From assembly GCA_902794895.1 (NCBI GenBank), contig CADBIY010000010.1, positions 1-47,525 of the forward strand: a stretch of 47,525 nt of DNA, read 5' to 3'. Source of the stretch: Candidatus Avelusimicrobium vaccinum (GTDB lineage: Bacteria > Elusimicrobiota > Elusimicrobia > Elusimicrobiales > Elusimicrobiaceae). A program made the position numbers and the translations under genes. Position 1 is the stretch's first letter. Every line of letters starts with the position of its first letter. This document shows positions 32,646 to 40,939 of this stretch, one piece after another. Below the pieces are notes generated by a model. The model was not told the origin of the DNA. It searched no databases and worked only from the letters and a program-made list of their open reading frames with translations.

Positions 32646-33752
32646 TTATAATTCATTGCCGAAAATGGTGTTGAGTTGGCGGTTGACGCGGTAGAAAGTA
32701 GCACACTTAGGCATATCTTTCAAGCGTTTGGCACCGATATACGTCATACAACTGCGGATACCGCCCAAAATCGCCAGTAACGTCGGTTCAATGGGTCCCC
32801 GGTAGGGAATTTCCACCACTTTCCCTTCGCTGGCGCGGTACTTTTTCATGCCGCCGTAATGTTTTTCTTGTGCAAAGGCGGAACTCATGCCGTAAAATGT
32901 TTTGTATTGTTTTTCTTCAATCTTAAAGGCACAGGTTTTATCGTCTAATAAATTCAGTTCTCCGGTTTGGATATGCTTGGTGCATAGTTCGCCGCCGCTT
33001 TCTTCGTGGCCGGCCAGCATACCGCCTAACATCACAAAGTCTGCCCCGGCGCATAAACTTTTGCATACGTCTCCGGGAACGGTACATCCGCCGTCGGCAC
33101 ATACCATACCGCCCACGCCGTGTGCGGCATCCGCACATTCAATAACTGTGGAAAATTGCGGTCGGCCTACCCCGGTTAATTTGCGGGTCGTGCAAACGGA
33201 ACCGGGCCCAATGCCAACTTTTACAATATCGGCTCCGTTCAAAATTAAATCTTCACACATGTCGCCCGTTACTACGTTGCCGGCCATAATTAAAATGTCC
33301 GGGAAGGCTGCACGTACTTTGCGTACATAATTGATGAGGTAGGGGGAATATCCGTTTGCTACATCAATGCACAAGTTATAAATGAGCCCGGTTTTTAAAA
33401 CAGTACTTATTTTTTCATAGTCTGCATCAGATACACCCGAACTGATAAATAAAAGGTCATTATTGCCGGTTTGTTTTTGATTGTTTTCTAAAAAACGGAT
33501 TAATTCCTGTGCGGTATAATGTTTGTGCAAGGCACATAATAATTGTTGTTTTTGCATTTCGCGTGCGATTTCAAAAGTACCGGTAGTGGCCATGTTGGCG
33601 GCTATAATTCCGGTAGCATGAATAGAGCGCGGACACCATTTAAAGGTATATTCCCGCAAAACCTCCACTTCACTGCGCGAGGCCAACCGGGACCGTTTAG
33701 GGCGCAGTAATACGTCGCAATAATCTAATTGGATATCATCATAAATTCGCAT
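32646..33752 (-). CDS. guaC: GMP reductase
   Basis: The 368-residue protein is of the IMPDH/GMPR family without CBS domains. It opens with LDYCDVLLRPKRS, has the GNVVTGDM loop, the substrate-loop cysteine in GIGPGSVCTTRKLTGVG (near residue 185), the ADGGC flavin-independent phosphate site and a FYGMSS segment near 295. These features and the length point to GMP reductase, not to IMP dehydrogenase or a bare IMPDH fragment. It converts GMP to IMP with NADPH. It starts 29 bases upstream of the FKBP gene on the same strand with no clear terminator between, so the two may be co-transcribed. Confidence 0.93.
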   Translation of the reverse strand: MRIYDDIQLDYCDVLLRPKRSRLASRSEVEVLREYTFKWCPRSIHATGIIAANMATTGTFEIAREMQKQQLLCALHKHYTAQELIRFLENNQKQTGNNDLLFISSGVSDADYEKISTVLKTGLIYNLCIDVANGYSPYLINYVRKVRAAFPDILIMAGNVVTGDMCEDLILNGADIVKVGIGPGSVCTTRKLTGVGRPQFSTVIECADAAHGVGGMVCADGGCTVPGDVCKSLCAGADFVMLGGMLAGHEESGGELCTKHIQTGELNLLDDKTCAFKIEEKQYKTFYGMSSAFAQEKHYGGMKKYRASEGKVVEIPYRGPIEPTLLAILGGIRSCMTYIGAKRLKDMPKCATFYRVNRQLNTIFGNEL

Positions 33753-33926
33753 AGAATTTCTCCGTAATGCGTATGTTTAGGGCATAGAGTATAAGGCCCG
33801 ATAGATATGATATAAAATTTAATTGGTTTCTGGACAGAAAAAAACTTTTCTAAACGGCTATTTTTAGATATAATGGGTATTGTAAAACAGGAAAAAACGT
33901 CTTATACTATATAAGATGGAGGGTTT

Positions 33927-34388
33927 ATGTTGAAAGGATTTACATTAATTGAACTATTGGTGGTAGTGTTAATTGTGGCGGTATTAACGTCGGTGGCAAT
34001 GCCGCAGTACCGCAAAAGTGTGGAGCGTACCCGTTTGGCAGAAGCGCGCCAGATGTTGCCGGCTATTTATGATTCGGTGGACCGGTTGGTGGTAGAATCA
34101 TTATGTAATGGTTCCTGGTTTGATTGCAGGTCAAAAATTTCATTTGCTAAATTGGATGTGGAAATGAAGGGTACGCAGGATCCGGATTCTTCATTACGGT
34201 GGAAGACAAAAAATTTTACGTATGTTATTCAACCCGATAGCAAGCGAGTGTATGCGAAAAGCACGCGCGGGCGGTGGACCGACGTAAAAATTTTTTACAA
34301 TGGAGACAAGTTTACTTGTAATAGTGCTGAGATTGAAAATGCTGCTCGTAAATCGGAAGCCTGTAAAATGTTGGATTTGGACAAGTAA
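33927..34388 (+). CDS. Type IV pseudopilin, cluster member 1
   Basis: The 153-residue protein has a minimal leader MLKG followed by FTLIELLVVVLIVAVLTSVA and MPQYRKSVERTRLAEARQM. Glu is at mature position 5. The soluble head has few cysteines (LCNGSWFDC, and CKMLDLDK at the end). GGAGG precedes the ATG and a TATAAT lies at 33869-33874. It opens a run of four pseudopilins and one secreted protein on the same strand, a layout typical of minor-pilin operons. The similar C-terminal ending C.MLGLD/CKMLDLD in member 2 suggests a recent duplication of the pair. Confidence 0.92.
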   Translation: MLKGFTLIELLVVVLIVAVLTSVAMPQYRKSVERTRLAEARQMLPAIYDSVDRLVVESLCNGSWFDCRSKISFAKLDVEMKGTQDPDSSLRWKTKNFTYVIQPDSKRVYAKSTRGRWTDVKIFYNGDKFTCNSAEIENAARKSEACKMLDLDK

Positions 34389-34441
34389 ATTCTGTAAAAT
34401 GTGGGCGTGTAAATTTTTGCCCAAGGGAGAAAATGTCAGTG

Positions 34442-34969
34442 ATGAAACGAGGTTTTACATTAGTTGAATTATTAGCCGTTGTATTGATTGTAGCGATTTT
34501 GACAGGGGTAGGCGTGCCGCAATACCGCAAAGCGGTGGATAAAGCCCGTGTAACGGAAGCGGAAGCCATGCTCCGTACCCTATATGATGCCAGCGAACGG
34601 TTGGCGGGAGAGTTTGGCTACCGTTCGTATGTGGAATTAGTAAACCAAAAAGGGGAAGCCGGCTACTCGGTAGAGCGGTTTGACCGCTTTGATGCCAGCC
34701 GTCTCCCGGCGGGTTGTACGTTGGGGAGCGGGGGGATATCTGTTACAGGTGTATTAAATTGCAGCCGTTTTCTGTACCGTATCCTGGTGCGCGGTAGTAA
34801 CGAGCGCAGTTATGTGGCGGCTAAATTATTAACCGGAACCTATAAAGATACCTATGTGATGCTAGACCGGGATACGTTAGAGTTATATTGCCAGCCCAAA
34901 ACAGCCGGAGATACCGATTTTTGTGATATGTTAGGGTTAGATGTGGTCAATGCAGGTTTTGATTTTTAA
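34442..34969 (+). CDS. Type IV pseudopilin, cluster member 2
   Basis: The 175-residue protein starts MKRG|FTLVELLAVVLIVAILTG and goes on with VGVPQYRKAVDKARVTEAEAML. Start choice: the ATG at 34442 gives the same four-residue leader as its neighbours; an upstream in-frame ATG at 34433 lies only three bases from GGGAG. The head domain contains a glycine-rich turn (GCTLGSGGISVTG) and ends FCDMLGLDVVNAGFDF. The gene follows member 1 after 53 bases, and member 3 starts 12 bases past its stop. Confidence 0.9.
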   Translation: MKRGFTLVELLAVVLIVAILTGVGVPQYRKAVDKARVTEAEAMLRTLYDASERLAGEFGYRSYVELVNQKGEAGYSVERFDRFDASRLPAGCTLGSGGISVTGVLNCSRFLYRILVRGSNERSYVAAKLLTGTYKDTYVMLDRDTLELYCQPKTAGDTDFCDMLGLDVVNAGFDF

Positions 34970-34981
34970 GGAGAAAATCAG

Positions 34982-35485
34982 ATGAAACAAGGTTTTACTT
35001 TGCCGGAAATTTTAGTAGCGGTAATGATTGTGGCAATTTTGGCGGCCATGGCCGTTCCGCAATACGAAAAAGCCGTGGAAAAAAGCCGTAAAGCGGAAGT
35101 GCTTGCTACGCTCAAAAAACTACATGAATCCAAAATGCGGATGTTGGATAGCGCGGATATGCCGGTATATGAGGCGGGTACATTTGGTTTAGAAAATTTG
35201 GACTATACGTTGCAATGTAAAACTTCCTACTCTTCGGGCGGGCACCGTGTTGCGTGCGTTACGAAGGATTTCCTGTATCGGTTAGCACCGGATTTGACCG
35301 CTTCTTCTACGGATAAAAGAAAAAATGCGGTTTGTGCCAAACGGGAAGGCGGTGATTATACAGGAACTGTTTTTGTATACTATGGAGAGATGGAAGAAGA
35401 TGCAGACAAACGGTTTGTCTGCAAAGGATCGTATTGTGAAATATATGGGATGAACAGCACAACAGATGCCATTGCTTGTCCATAA
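34982..35485 (+). CDS. Type IV pseudopilin, cluster member 3
   Basis: The 167-residue protein starts MKQG|FTLPEILVAVMIVAILA. Unusually a proline sits at mature position 4, with Glu at position 5 still present. The PQYEKAVEKSRKAEVLATL segment follows. Cys residues in the head (LQCKTS, VACVTKD, FVCKGSYCEIYG) could form two disulphides. AAGGAG precedes the ATG. The divergent leader suggests a specialised minor pilin, perhaps an initiator at the tip, but this is inferred. Confidence 0.9.
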   Translation: MKQGFTLPEILVAVMIVAILAAMAVPQYEKAVEKSRKAEVLATLKKLHESKMRMLDSADMPVYEAGTFGLENLDYTLQCKTSYSSGGHRVACVTKDFLYRLAPDLTASSTDKRKNAVCAKREGGDYTGTVFVYYGEMEEDADKRFVCKGSYCEIYGMNSTTDAIACP

Positions 35486-35495
35486 GGAGAAAATT

Positions 35496-36386
35496 ATGAA
35501 AAAAATCGGAATGAGTTTTATCTTATCGGTCTTTTTAGCCGGTTGGAGCATGGCGGAAACTCCGACGGTTAAAAAGGTTACGTATTTCCCGCTGCCTTAT
35601 GCGGCGTATCATACCGTAGAAGCAAAGAATATGGATCTTGGGGTAGGACGAAATCCTGCTACGGGTTACTTAGGCAACGCAGGTACGTCCTTGCAGGCGA
35701 CTAGCACCTCGCTAACGGGCAACAGTTCAACACTCTCTTTAAATGGGGGAAAGGCGGTATTTGTGCCAAATGACAAAATGGCTGAAATCGGAACGGGGTC
35801 GTCGACGGAGAACTCTAAGGTTGATTTTGACCAGAATTTACGGATCGGCAGTAATAATGCAAGCATGAACACTTTAAATACGGACCAGATGAACATAAAA
35901 GGACTCTCTTTATTTAATCGTGCGTTTCCAAAATGTGAGAAAGCAGGCAATACGATGAAATGGGTTCGTCTAAAATTAGGACCCACGGATTGCTGTTCCT
36001 GGTATTTGGCGTGTGTGGGTTCGGATTGGGATAGCAGCAATGAGTGTACTGAAAATGGTAGTGCGTCGTGTACGTCTTCTGGTTCTTCCGGACACTCTAG
36101 TGGCGATTTGGAAGTGACGTATCAGTGGAAATTGATAGACTCCTCAACCAGTCAGTATGCCAGTATGTCTAATTGCTATATAAACACCGTAGAAGACAAA
36201 GGGAACATGTCAACGAATCTCGGAAACGATACGTTATCGGCAAGTTATTTTGCATCGACCCCGTGTGATGCGGCTCACGTAAACGAATATTGTCAAGGCT
36301 CGCGCTCCCTTGATCAAGGCTTGGGGGGAGGTATCATAACGAAGTTGTTGTGGTATAAATACCAGTGTCAGGAGAAAATACAATAA
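35496..36386 (+). CDS. Exported protein within the pilin cluster, Cys- and Ser-rich
   Basis: The 296-residue protein has a classical signal peptide (MKKIGMSFILSVFLAGWSMA, cleavage before ETP), not a prepilin leader. The mature part starts VKKVTYFPLPYAAYHTV, followed by a Ser/Thr/Asn-rich region and a C-terminal domain with many cysteines (CEKAGN, DCCSWYLAC, ECTENGSASCTSSG, and CQGSR near the end). No known domain is recognised. AAGGAG before the ATG at 35496 overrides the longer frame. Being embedded between pseudopilins with short spacing, it is a candidate pilus-associated adhesin or tip protein, similar in style to the truncated gene at the window start. Confidence 0.8.
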   Translation: MKKIGMSFILSVFLAGWSMAETPTVKKVTYFPLPYAAYHTVEAKNMDLGVGRNPATGYLGNAGTSLQATSTSLTGNSSTLSLNGGKAVFVPNDKMAEIGTGSSTENSKVDFDQNLRIGSNNASMNTLNTDQMNIKGLSLFNRAFPKCEKAGNTMKWVRLKLGPTDCCSWYLACVGSDWDSSNECTENGSASCTSSGSSGHSSGDLEVTYQWKLIDSSTSQYASMSNCYINTVEDKGNMSTNLGNDTLSASYFASTPCDAAHVNEYCQGSRSLDQGLGGGIITKLLWYKYQCQEKIQ

Positions 36387-36403
36387 TTTTAGGAGGCTTT
36401 CAA

Positions 36404-36892
36404 ATGAAACAGGGTTTTACATTAATCGAATTATTAGTAGTTGTTTTAATTATTGGGATATTGTCGTCTGCGGCACTCCCGCAATATACACGGGCGATAG
36501 AAAAAGCCCGGGCCGCCGAAGCCAAACAGATGATGGCGGATATTTATAATGCGGCTAAAATTGCCAAAGTAGCCAATAGAACACGCCCTAACAATTTTAG
36601 CGAATTGGATGTAAAATTTGTGGGGACGAACGGATCGGCGGCTACGGGTGCAACGCTTTCCACGAAGAATTTCACCTATTATATATATGGCATGGCGGTG
36701 GAGGATAATTCCAATCCGTGCGGTGCGCGTGAGCCGGCCCCGGTGCGTGCGGAATCCGCCAAAGGATACCGTTTCATATTTTGCCCCGGACGGCTGGAAT
36801 GTGAAGACGTGGTAACCGGAAAATGCAAAGATTTGGGATTTAGCAGATCAAAAACTTCCTGCATATATGGCGGTAATTGTTTTGCTGAGTAA
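36404..36892 (+). CDS. Type IV pseudopilin, cluster member 4
   Basis: The 162-residue protein starts MKQG|FTLIELLVVVLIIGILSS with Glu at mature position 5 and continues LPQYTRAIEKARAAEAKQMM. The head has three visible cysteine groups (NPCGARE, FCPGRLEC, SCIYGGNC). GGAGG seven bases before the ATG at 36404 supports this start over the longer frame. It closes the cluster: an intrinsic terminator lies 18 bases past the stop. Its closest relative by eye in the window is the solitary pilin at 25547. Confidence 0.92.
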   Translation: MKQGFTLIELLVVVLIIGILSSAALPQYTRAIEKARAAEAKQMMADIYNAAKIAKVANRTRPNNFSELDVKFVGTNGSAATGATLSTKNFTYYIYGMAVEDNSNPCGAREPAPVRAESAKGYRFIFCPGRLECEDVVTGKCKDLGFSRSKTSCIYGGNCFAE

Positions 36893-36909
36893 AATCTGTT
36901 GTTCTTGTA

Positions 36910-36946
36910 AATCCCTGGTTTCAAGCAGAAATCAGGGATTTTTTTG
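36910..36946 (+). terminator. Terminator of the pseudopilin cluster
   Basis: AATCCCTG (36910-36917) pairs with CAGGGATT (36933-36940), extended by TTTC/GAAA, then a run of T. Confidence 0.9.
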
Positions 36947-36996
36947 TGTAAGAAAGCGTTACGGTTCTACCAATGAACCAGTTGTTAAGATAAATC

Positions 36997-37107
36997 ATAA
37001 AGTCATCCTGAACTTGATTCAGGATCTTCAATGTATGTTGTGGTAATTACGAAACAACAACGGCAAGCGTGGAAGATTCCAAATCAAGTTTGGAATGACG
37101 CTTTGTT
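36997..37107. repeat. BIME-like pair of inverted palindromic units
   Basis: Two related units face each other at 36999-37029 and 37071-37104. Each is itself a perfect 7-bp hairpin: TCCTGAA/TTCAGGA with loop CTTGA, and TTCCAAA/TTTGGAA with loop TCAAG. The flanks AAAGTCAT and ATGACGCTTT are also inverted copies. This is the form of REP/BIME or small MITE-like intergenic elements. It lies between the pilin terminator and the lemA promoter, and the rest of this gap holds no gene. Confidence 0.75.
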
Positions 37108-37144
37108 TAAAAACAGCAAGAACAAAGCGTGAGAATATTTTTTC

Positions 37145-37174
37145 TTTACAAAACTGTTCAATTAATTTTATAAT
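37145..37174 (+). promoter_or_regulatory. Promoter of lemA-htpX
   Basis: TTTACA (37145-37150) and TATAAT (37169-37174) are 18 bp apart, about 28 bases before the lemA ATG. Confidence 0.7.
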
Positions 37175-37202
37175 AAAATAAATTTATCTTAGGAGGATTA
37201 GA

Positions 37203-37769
37203 ATGGGCGGACTTTGGATAGTTGTATTGATACTGGTTGTGTTCGGCGTGTATGCGGTCATTACGTATAACGGGTTTGTGGTGCTTAAAAACCGGGTAAA
37301 TGAAGCATGGAGCGATATTGAAGTACAATTAAAACGCCGCTATGATATGATCCCGAACTTGGTGGAAACCGTCAAGGGGTATGCCCAACACGAAAGTCAA
37401 ACCTTAGAACGCGTGATTCAGGCCCGCAACATGGCTATGGGCGTTAAAAATGAAAATGTAAAAGAAATGGCCGCGAATGAAAATGTGTTGTCCGGGGCGC
37501 TTAAATCCTTATTTGCCTTAAGTGAAAATTATCCGCAGTTGCAAGCCAATGCGAATTTTTTAGAATTACAACGCGAACTGCGTGATACGGAAGATAAATT
37601 ACAGGCTGCCCGCCGGTTTTACAACGGAAACGTCATGGCGTTAAATACCAAAACGGAATTATTCCCCAGCAACATAGTGGCCGCCTTGTTCCATTTTGGA
37701 AAACGCGATTTCTTTGAACTTGCCGACGACGAAGCGGCTGCCAAACAACCTGTACAAGTAAAATTCTAA
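37203..37769 (+). CDS. lemA: LemA family membrane-anchored protein
   Basis: The 188-residue protein has an N-terminal membrane helix (about 4-22) with a short outside segment, then the LemA helical bundle. Family motifs are YNGFVVLKNRVNEAWSDIEVQLKRRYDMIPNLVETVKGY (in parts, about 22-60), the VIQARNMA segment and the LQRELRDTEDKLQAARRFYN helix (about 121-140). LemA proteins are often encoded beside HtpX and their exact job is unclear, although roles in membrane protein quality control are proposed. AGGAGG precedes the ATG. HtpX follows ten bases after the stop, so the pair is co-transcribed. Confidence 0.95.
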   Translation: MGGLWIVVLILVVFGVYAVITYNGFVVLKNRVNEAWSDIEVQLKRRYDMIPNLVETVKGYAQHESQTLERVIQARNMAMGVKNENVKEMAANENVLSGALKSLFALSENYPQLQANANFLELQRELRDTEDKLQAARRFYNGNVMALNTKTELFPSNIVAALFHFGKRDFFELADDEAAAKQPVQVKF

Positions 37770-37779
37770 CGGAGTAGTT

Positions 37780-38784
37780 GTGGCTACCGTTTACGAGCAT
37801 ATTTCCCAAAACAAGCGGCGCACAGTGCTGCTTGTTTTATTATTTCCGCTTGTTTTTGCGCTTTTGTGCGGACTCACGTTTTTTGTTGTTTTTTTGCTTG
37901 CGGGAAATGGGGAACCTTGCGCTACTTGGAACGGGAGTGTGCTTTCTTGTGCGCAGGTGCATGCGGCAGGATCGCTGTTTCTTACGGTGCCTTTTGCCTG
38001 GCTGGCGGCAGTTGTATGGATGGTGATTGCTTTTTTTTCCGGTGATAAATGGCTGATGAGCGGGGCCGGAGCGATTGCCGTTACCCGCCAAGACCAACCG
38101 GAAATTTACCGCCTGGTAGAGAATCTGTGTATCACGCGCGGGTTACCGGTTCCGCGGATTTACATCATGGATGATGAGTCGTTAAATGCGTTTGCTACCG
38201 GGCGCGATCCGCAACATGCTTCGGTGGCCTTGACGAAAGGAATTGTTAAAAAATTAGAACGGGCCGAATTGGAAGGGGTCATTGCGCATGAACTAGCCCA
38301 TGTGGAAAACCGGGATATCCGGTTAATGCTTTTGACCATTGCCGGAATTTCTTTTTTTACATTTGCCGGAGAATGGTGCCTGCGTATGGCTTTATCTTCC
38401 GGTCGTTCCCGTAATTCCAAAGAAGGGGGAAGCGGCGCACTGGTTTGGTTGGTGTTGGGCCTGGTTTGTTTGGTATATGGCTATTTAATTGCACCGTTGA
38501 TTCGGTTGGCGGTATCACGCCAGCGGGAATATCAAGCGGATGCAACGGCTGCACTCACCACGCGTAATCCGCGTGCCTTAGCCCGGGCGCTTGCCAAAAT
38601 ATCCGCTGATCCGCGCGTAGAAGCGCTGGATCGTCGCGAAAGTATGGCGGCTATGTGTATTGCAAATCCGTTGGCGAAAGCCGGATTGTTTTCCGGTTTG
38701 TCGGGTTTATTTGCCACGCACCCACCCATTGAAAAAAGAATTGCCGTCTTATTAGATATGGATAGAGAAGTTTCTGGTGATTAG
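37780..38784 (+). CDS. htpX: HtpX-type M48 membrane metalloprotease
   Basis: The 334-residue protein has two N-terminal membrane helices (about 17-42 and 65-87), then the M48 catalytic domain. The zinc motif H170-E171-L-A-H174 is intact and the third ligand is E250 in REYQADATAAL. Two further hydrophobic stretches (about 185-205 and 220-245) fit the HtpX topology. HtpX degrades misfolded inner-membrane proteins. The start is GTG, supported by GGAG upstream and by the matching start of its paralogue at 43684 (MATxYxxIxxNKRR). It overlaps nothing and ends four bases before the convergent SpoIID gene. Confidence 0.95.
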   Translation: MATVYEHISQNKRRTVLLVLLFPLVFALLCGLTFFVVFLLAGNGEPCATWNGSVLSCAQVHAAGSLFLTVPFAWLAAVVWMVIAFFSGDKWLMSGAGAIAVTRQDQPEIYRLVENLCITRGLPVPRIYIMDDESLNAFATGRDPQHASVALTKGIVKKLERAELEGVIAHELAHVENRDIRLMLLTIAGISFFTFAGEWCLRMALSSGRSRNSKEGGSGALVWLVLGLVCLVYGYLIAPLIRLAVSRQREYQADATAALTTRNPRALARALAKISADPRVEALDRRESMAAMCIANPLAKAGLFSGLSGLFATHPPIEKRIAVLLDMDREVSGD

Positions 38785-38787
38785 CAT

Positions 38788-40875
38788 TTAGCGGGGGAAG
38801 GCATCCGTTAATTCGGCTAGCGGGAAATAGTGTTTTAAAATGGTTTTGTAATCCTGCCCGGCTTCCGCCCGTCCGGCGGCACCGGTTTGGTCAAATCCGA
38901 CTCCATGCCCCCAGCCTCCGCCGTAAAATACAAAATATTTCAATTGCCTTTTTTCATAATGAGGCTCTACAATAAAATAACTGCTGCGCAACATTCCTAA
39001 ACTCAAATTGTTACGGATGACATTTTCTTTGTTCAAAATTACTTCGCCTTTCGTTCCTTTTACCCGCAGTTGGCTTACGTAACCGGACCGCCCGCGTTTA
39101 AGCGGTATGAGCGCGGTGATTTTACCAATGTCTTTTTTTCGCTGTTTAATAATTTCCCGTAATTCCGGCTCGTCTACGACACGCGTCCACCGGAAAGCCG
39201 CTAAACTGACTTGTTTGTTATATTGGCTGTATGCTTGGTGCGGATATTGCAGTAATTCGCGGAAATGGTACGGTTGTAACGTAGTGAAATCAAAGTCCTG
39301 ATAGTCGGACACGGGTTGTAAATAGGGGGTTTCGCTCCAGCCGGCATCTTTGGAACTTTGGGTAATCCCGCCGCAGTTAGCAGAAAATACACTTTCTATT
39401 GGTTTATTTTGGTACTGTAAAATCTTACCCATGGTAGATTCTACCGCCGCGTTGGCACGCTCGCTTTCGGCACTTACTCCGCCGTATACTTGGCAGTTTT
39501 GCGTGTCGCATACATCATATCCGTAGGCGCGGTGTTTGCCCAAATGTTTGCTGGCATAGGTGCGCGCCAGTACGGCTTGGGCACGCAAGGCATCCATGGG
39601 AAATAAAGTAGGCATTTCCGACGATATGACGCCTTGCAGGTATTCTTCCAAATTCACAATATTGATTGGGATGAGCGTATTTAATTGCGTGTTATGTAAA
39701 ATTTGTAATTTGCCGCGGTATTCTTTATCGTCCATGCTGGCCCACGTCATGCCGGCACCGCTTAAAATATGTTTAACTAAAATGGTGTGCCCTTCCCCTT
39801 CGGTGCGGGAAGTGGGGGAAACCAAAATGGATCCGGTAAATCCTGTTTTTTTGCCGTCAGGCGCAATGAGTTGAGGGGTTTTTCCGAACAGTTCTACTTT
39901 CCATATTTGTTTGGCTTTTCCCTGGGCCAAAGTTTTGCCTTGGGCATTTTGAATAATAAAATCATGCGAGGGAATAAATACCACCTCTTTACGCTCTGCC
40001 GGTTTCCCGTTGGAACGGACGCCTAAGCCGATTTTAATTTCTTGTACCGGTTTGCCGGTAAGCGGAATAACGGGTTTAACCAGGGTATGTTCCCGCAGGG
40101 GTTTATGCGAAGAGAGTTCTTTTTCGGGGCGTGTGATTTTAGCGCGTAACCGTTGCAATGCTTGGTTAACAGCTCCGTTTTTTTTATCCGCCGAGTAAAG
40201 CATGCGGTATTGGCGGTATGCTTCGTTAAAATTGCCTGTTTTTTCTAAAACGGAGGCATAGTGTTTTTTGGCTTCAATGAATTGGTGATCATAAGTGGAT
40301 GCTTGCTTAAACGGTTCCAGGGCCTCTTCGTATTTTTTTTCATCTTCCAAGATACGCCCTAACAGATAGTTGGCCAAAGCCGTATGTGTTTGGCTGCGTG
40401 CGGCCAAACGCAAATTATATTTTGCTAAATTTGTTTCGCCTAATCCGATTTGTGCCCTTGCTAAATTAATATAAGTAAACCCGTCGCGTTTCGGATCCGG
40501 GGAGAGTTGGGAAAGTAATTTTTCAGCAGTCGCGTATTGTCCGTCAGCCAAATATGCTTCCGCGGCTGCTTCAATTACTTCGCGGTCTTGCGGATAAAGT
40601 TGGTAAGCGGCCGCCGCTGTATCTACCGCTAAACGGGGATTGTTTTGTTCCAACGCAATAAACGAAGCGTTTAAAAAAGATTGTTTGTTTTTAGTTTCTT
40701 TGGAAATTTGCAAATAGGCTTGCAACGCTTCTTGCGGTTTGTGTGCAAAATATAATTCGGTGGCTTTTGTTAACTGTTCTTCAACCGGGGGCTGCACGGT
40801 TTGCGCGAAAACCATTCCGGCTGTAAAACACAGGTTAAGTCCTACGGAAGTTATTTTTGAAGATAAATAATTCAT
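38788..40875 (-). CDS. SpoIID/LytB-domain protein with N-terminal TPR repeats, exported
   Basis: The 695-residue protein begins with a signal peptide (about 1-25, ending VFAQ). About ten residues further, TPR-like repeats run to about 250 (for example YLLGRILEDEKKYEEALEPF). The C-terminal part (about 355-690) is a SpoIID domain: LEEYLQGVISSEMP, then ALRAQAVLARTYA, SANCGG and the closing GWGHGVGFDQTGAAGRA. In sporulating bacteria SpoIID is a lytic transglycosylase, and LytB is an amidase enhancer. In this non-sporulating host a peptidoglycan-remodelling role is likely. GGAG six bases before the ATG at 40875 fixes the start. The fusion with TPR suggests binding to an envelope partner. Confidence 0.88.
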   Translation of the reverse strand: MNYLSSKITSVGLNLCFTAGMVFAQTVQPPVEEQLTKATELYFAHKPQEALQAYLQISKETKNKQSFLNASFIALEQNNPRLAVDTAAAAYQLYPQDREVIEAAAEAYLADGQYATAEKLLSQLSPDPKRDGFTYINLARAQIGLGETNLAKYNLRLAARSQTHTALANYLLGRILEDEKKYEEALEPFKQASTYDHQFIEAKKHYASVLEKTGNFNEAYRQYRMLYSADKKNGAVNQALQRLRAKITRPEKELSSHKPLREHTLVKPVIPLTGKPVQEIKIGLGVRSNGKPAERKEVVFIPSHDFIIQNAQGKTLAQGKAKQIWKVELFGKTPQLIAPDGKKTGFTGSILVSPTSRTEGEGHTILVKHILSGAGMTWASMDDKEYRGKLQILHNTQLNTLIPINIVNLEEYLQGVISSEMPTLFPMDALRAQAVLARTYASKHLGKHRAYGYDVCDTQNCQVYGGVSAESERANAAVESTMGKILQYQNKPIESVFSANCGGITQSSKDAGWSETPYLQPVSDYQDFDFTTLQPYHFRELLQYPHQAYSQYNKQVSLAAFRWTRVVDEPELREIIKQRKKDIGKITALIPLKRGRSGYVSQLRVKGTKGEVILNKENVIRNNLSLGMLRSSYFIVEPHYEKRQLKYFVFYGGGWGHGVGFDQTGAAGRAEAGQDYKTILKHYFPLAELTDAFPR

Positions 40876-40939
40876 GCAATTCTCCGCGTGTTTGTATTTT
40901 ATCATATTCCGGTTGCTTCTGTTTTAGTATAATAAATCT

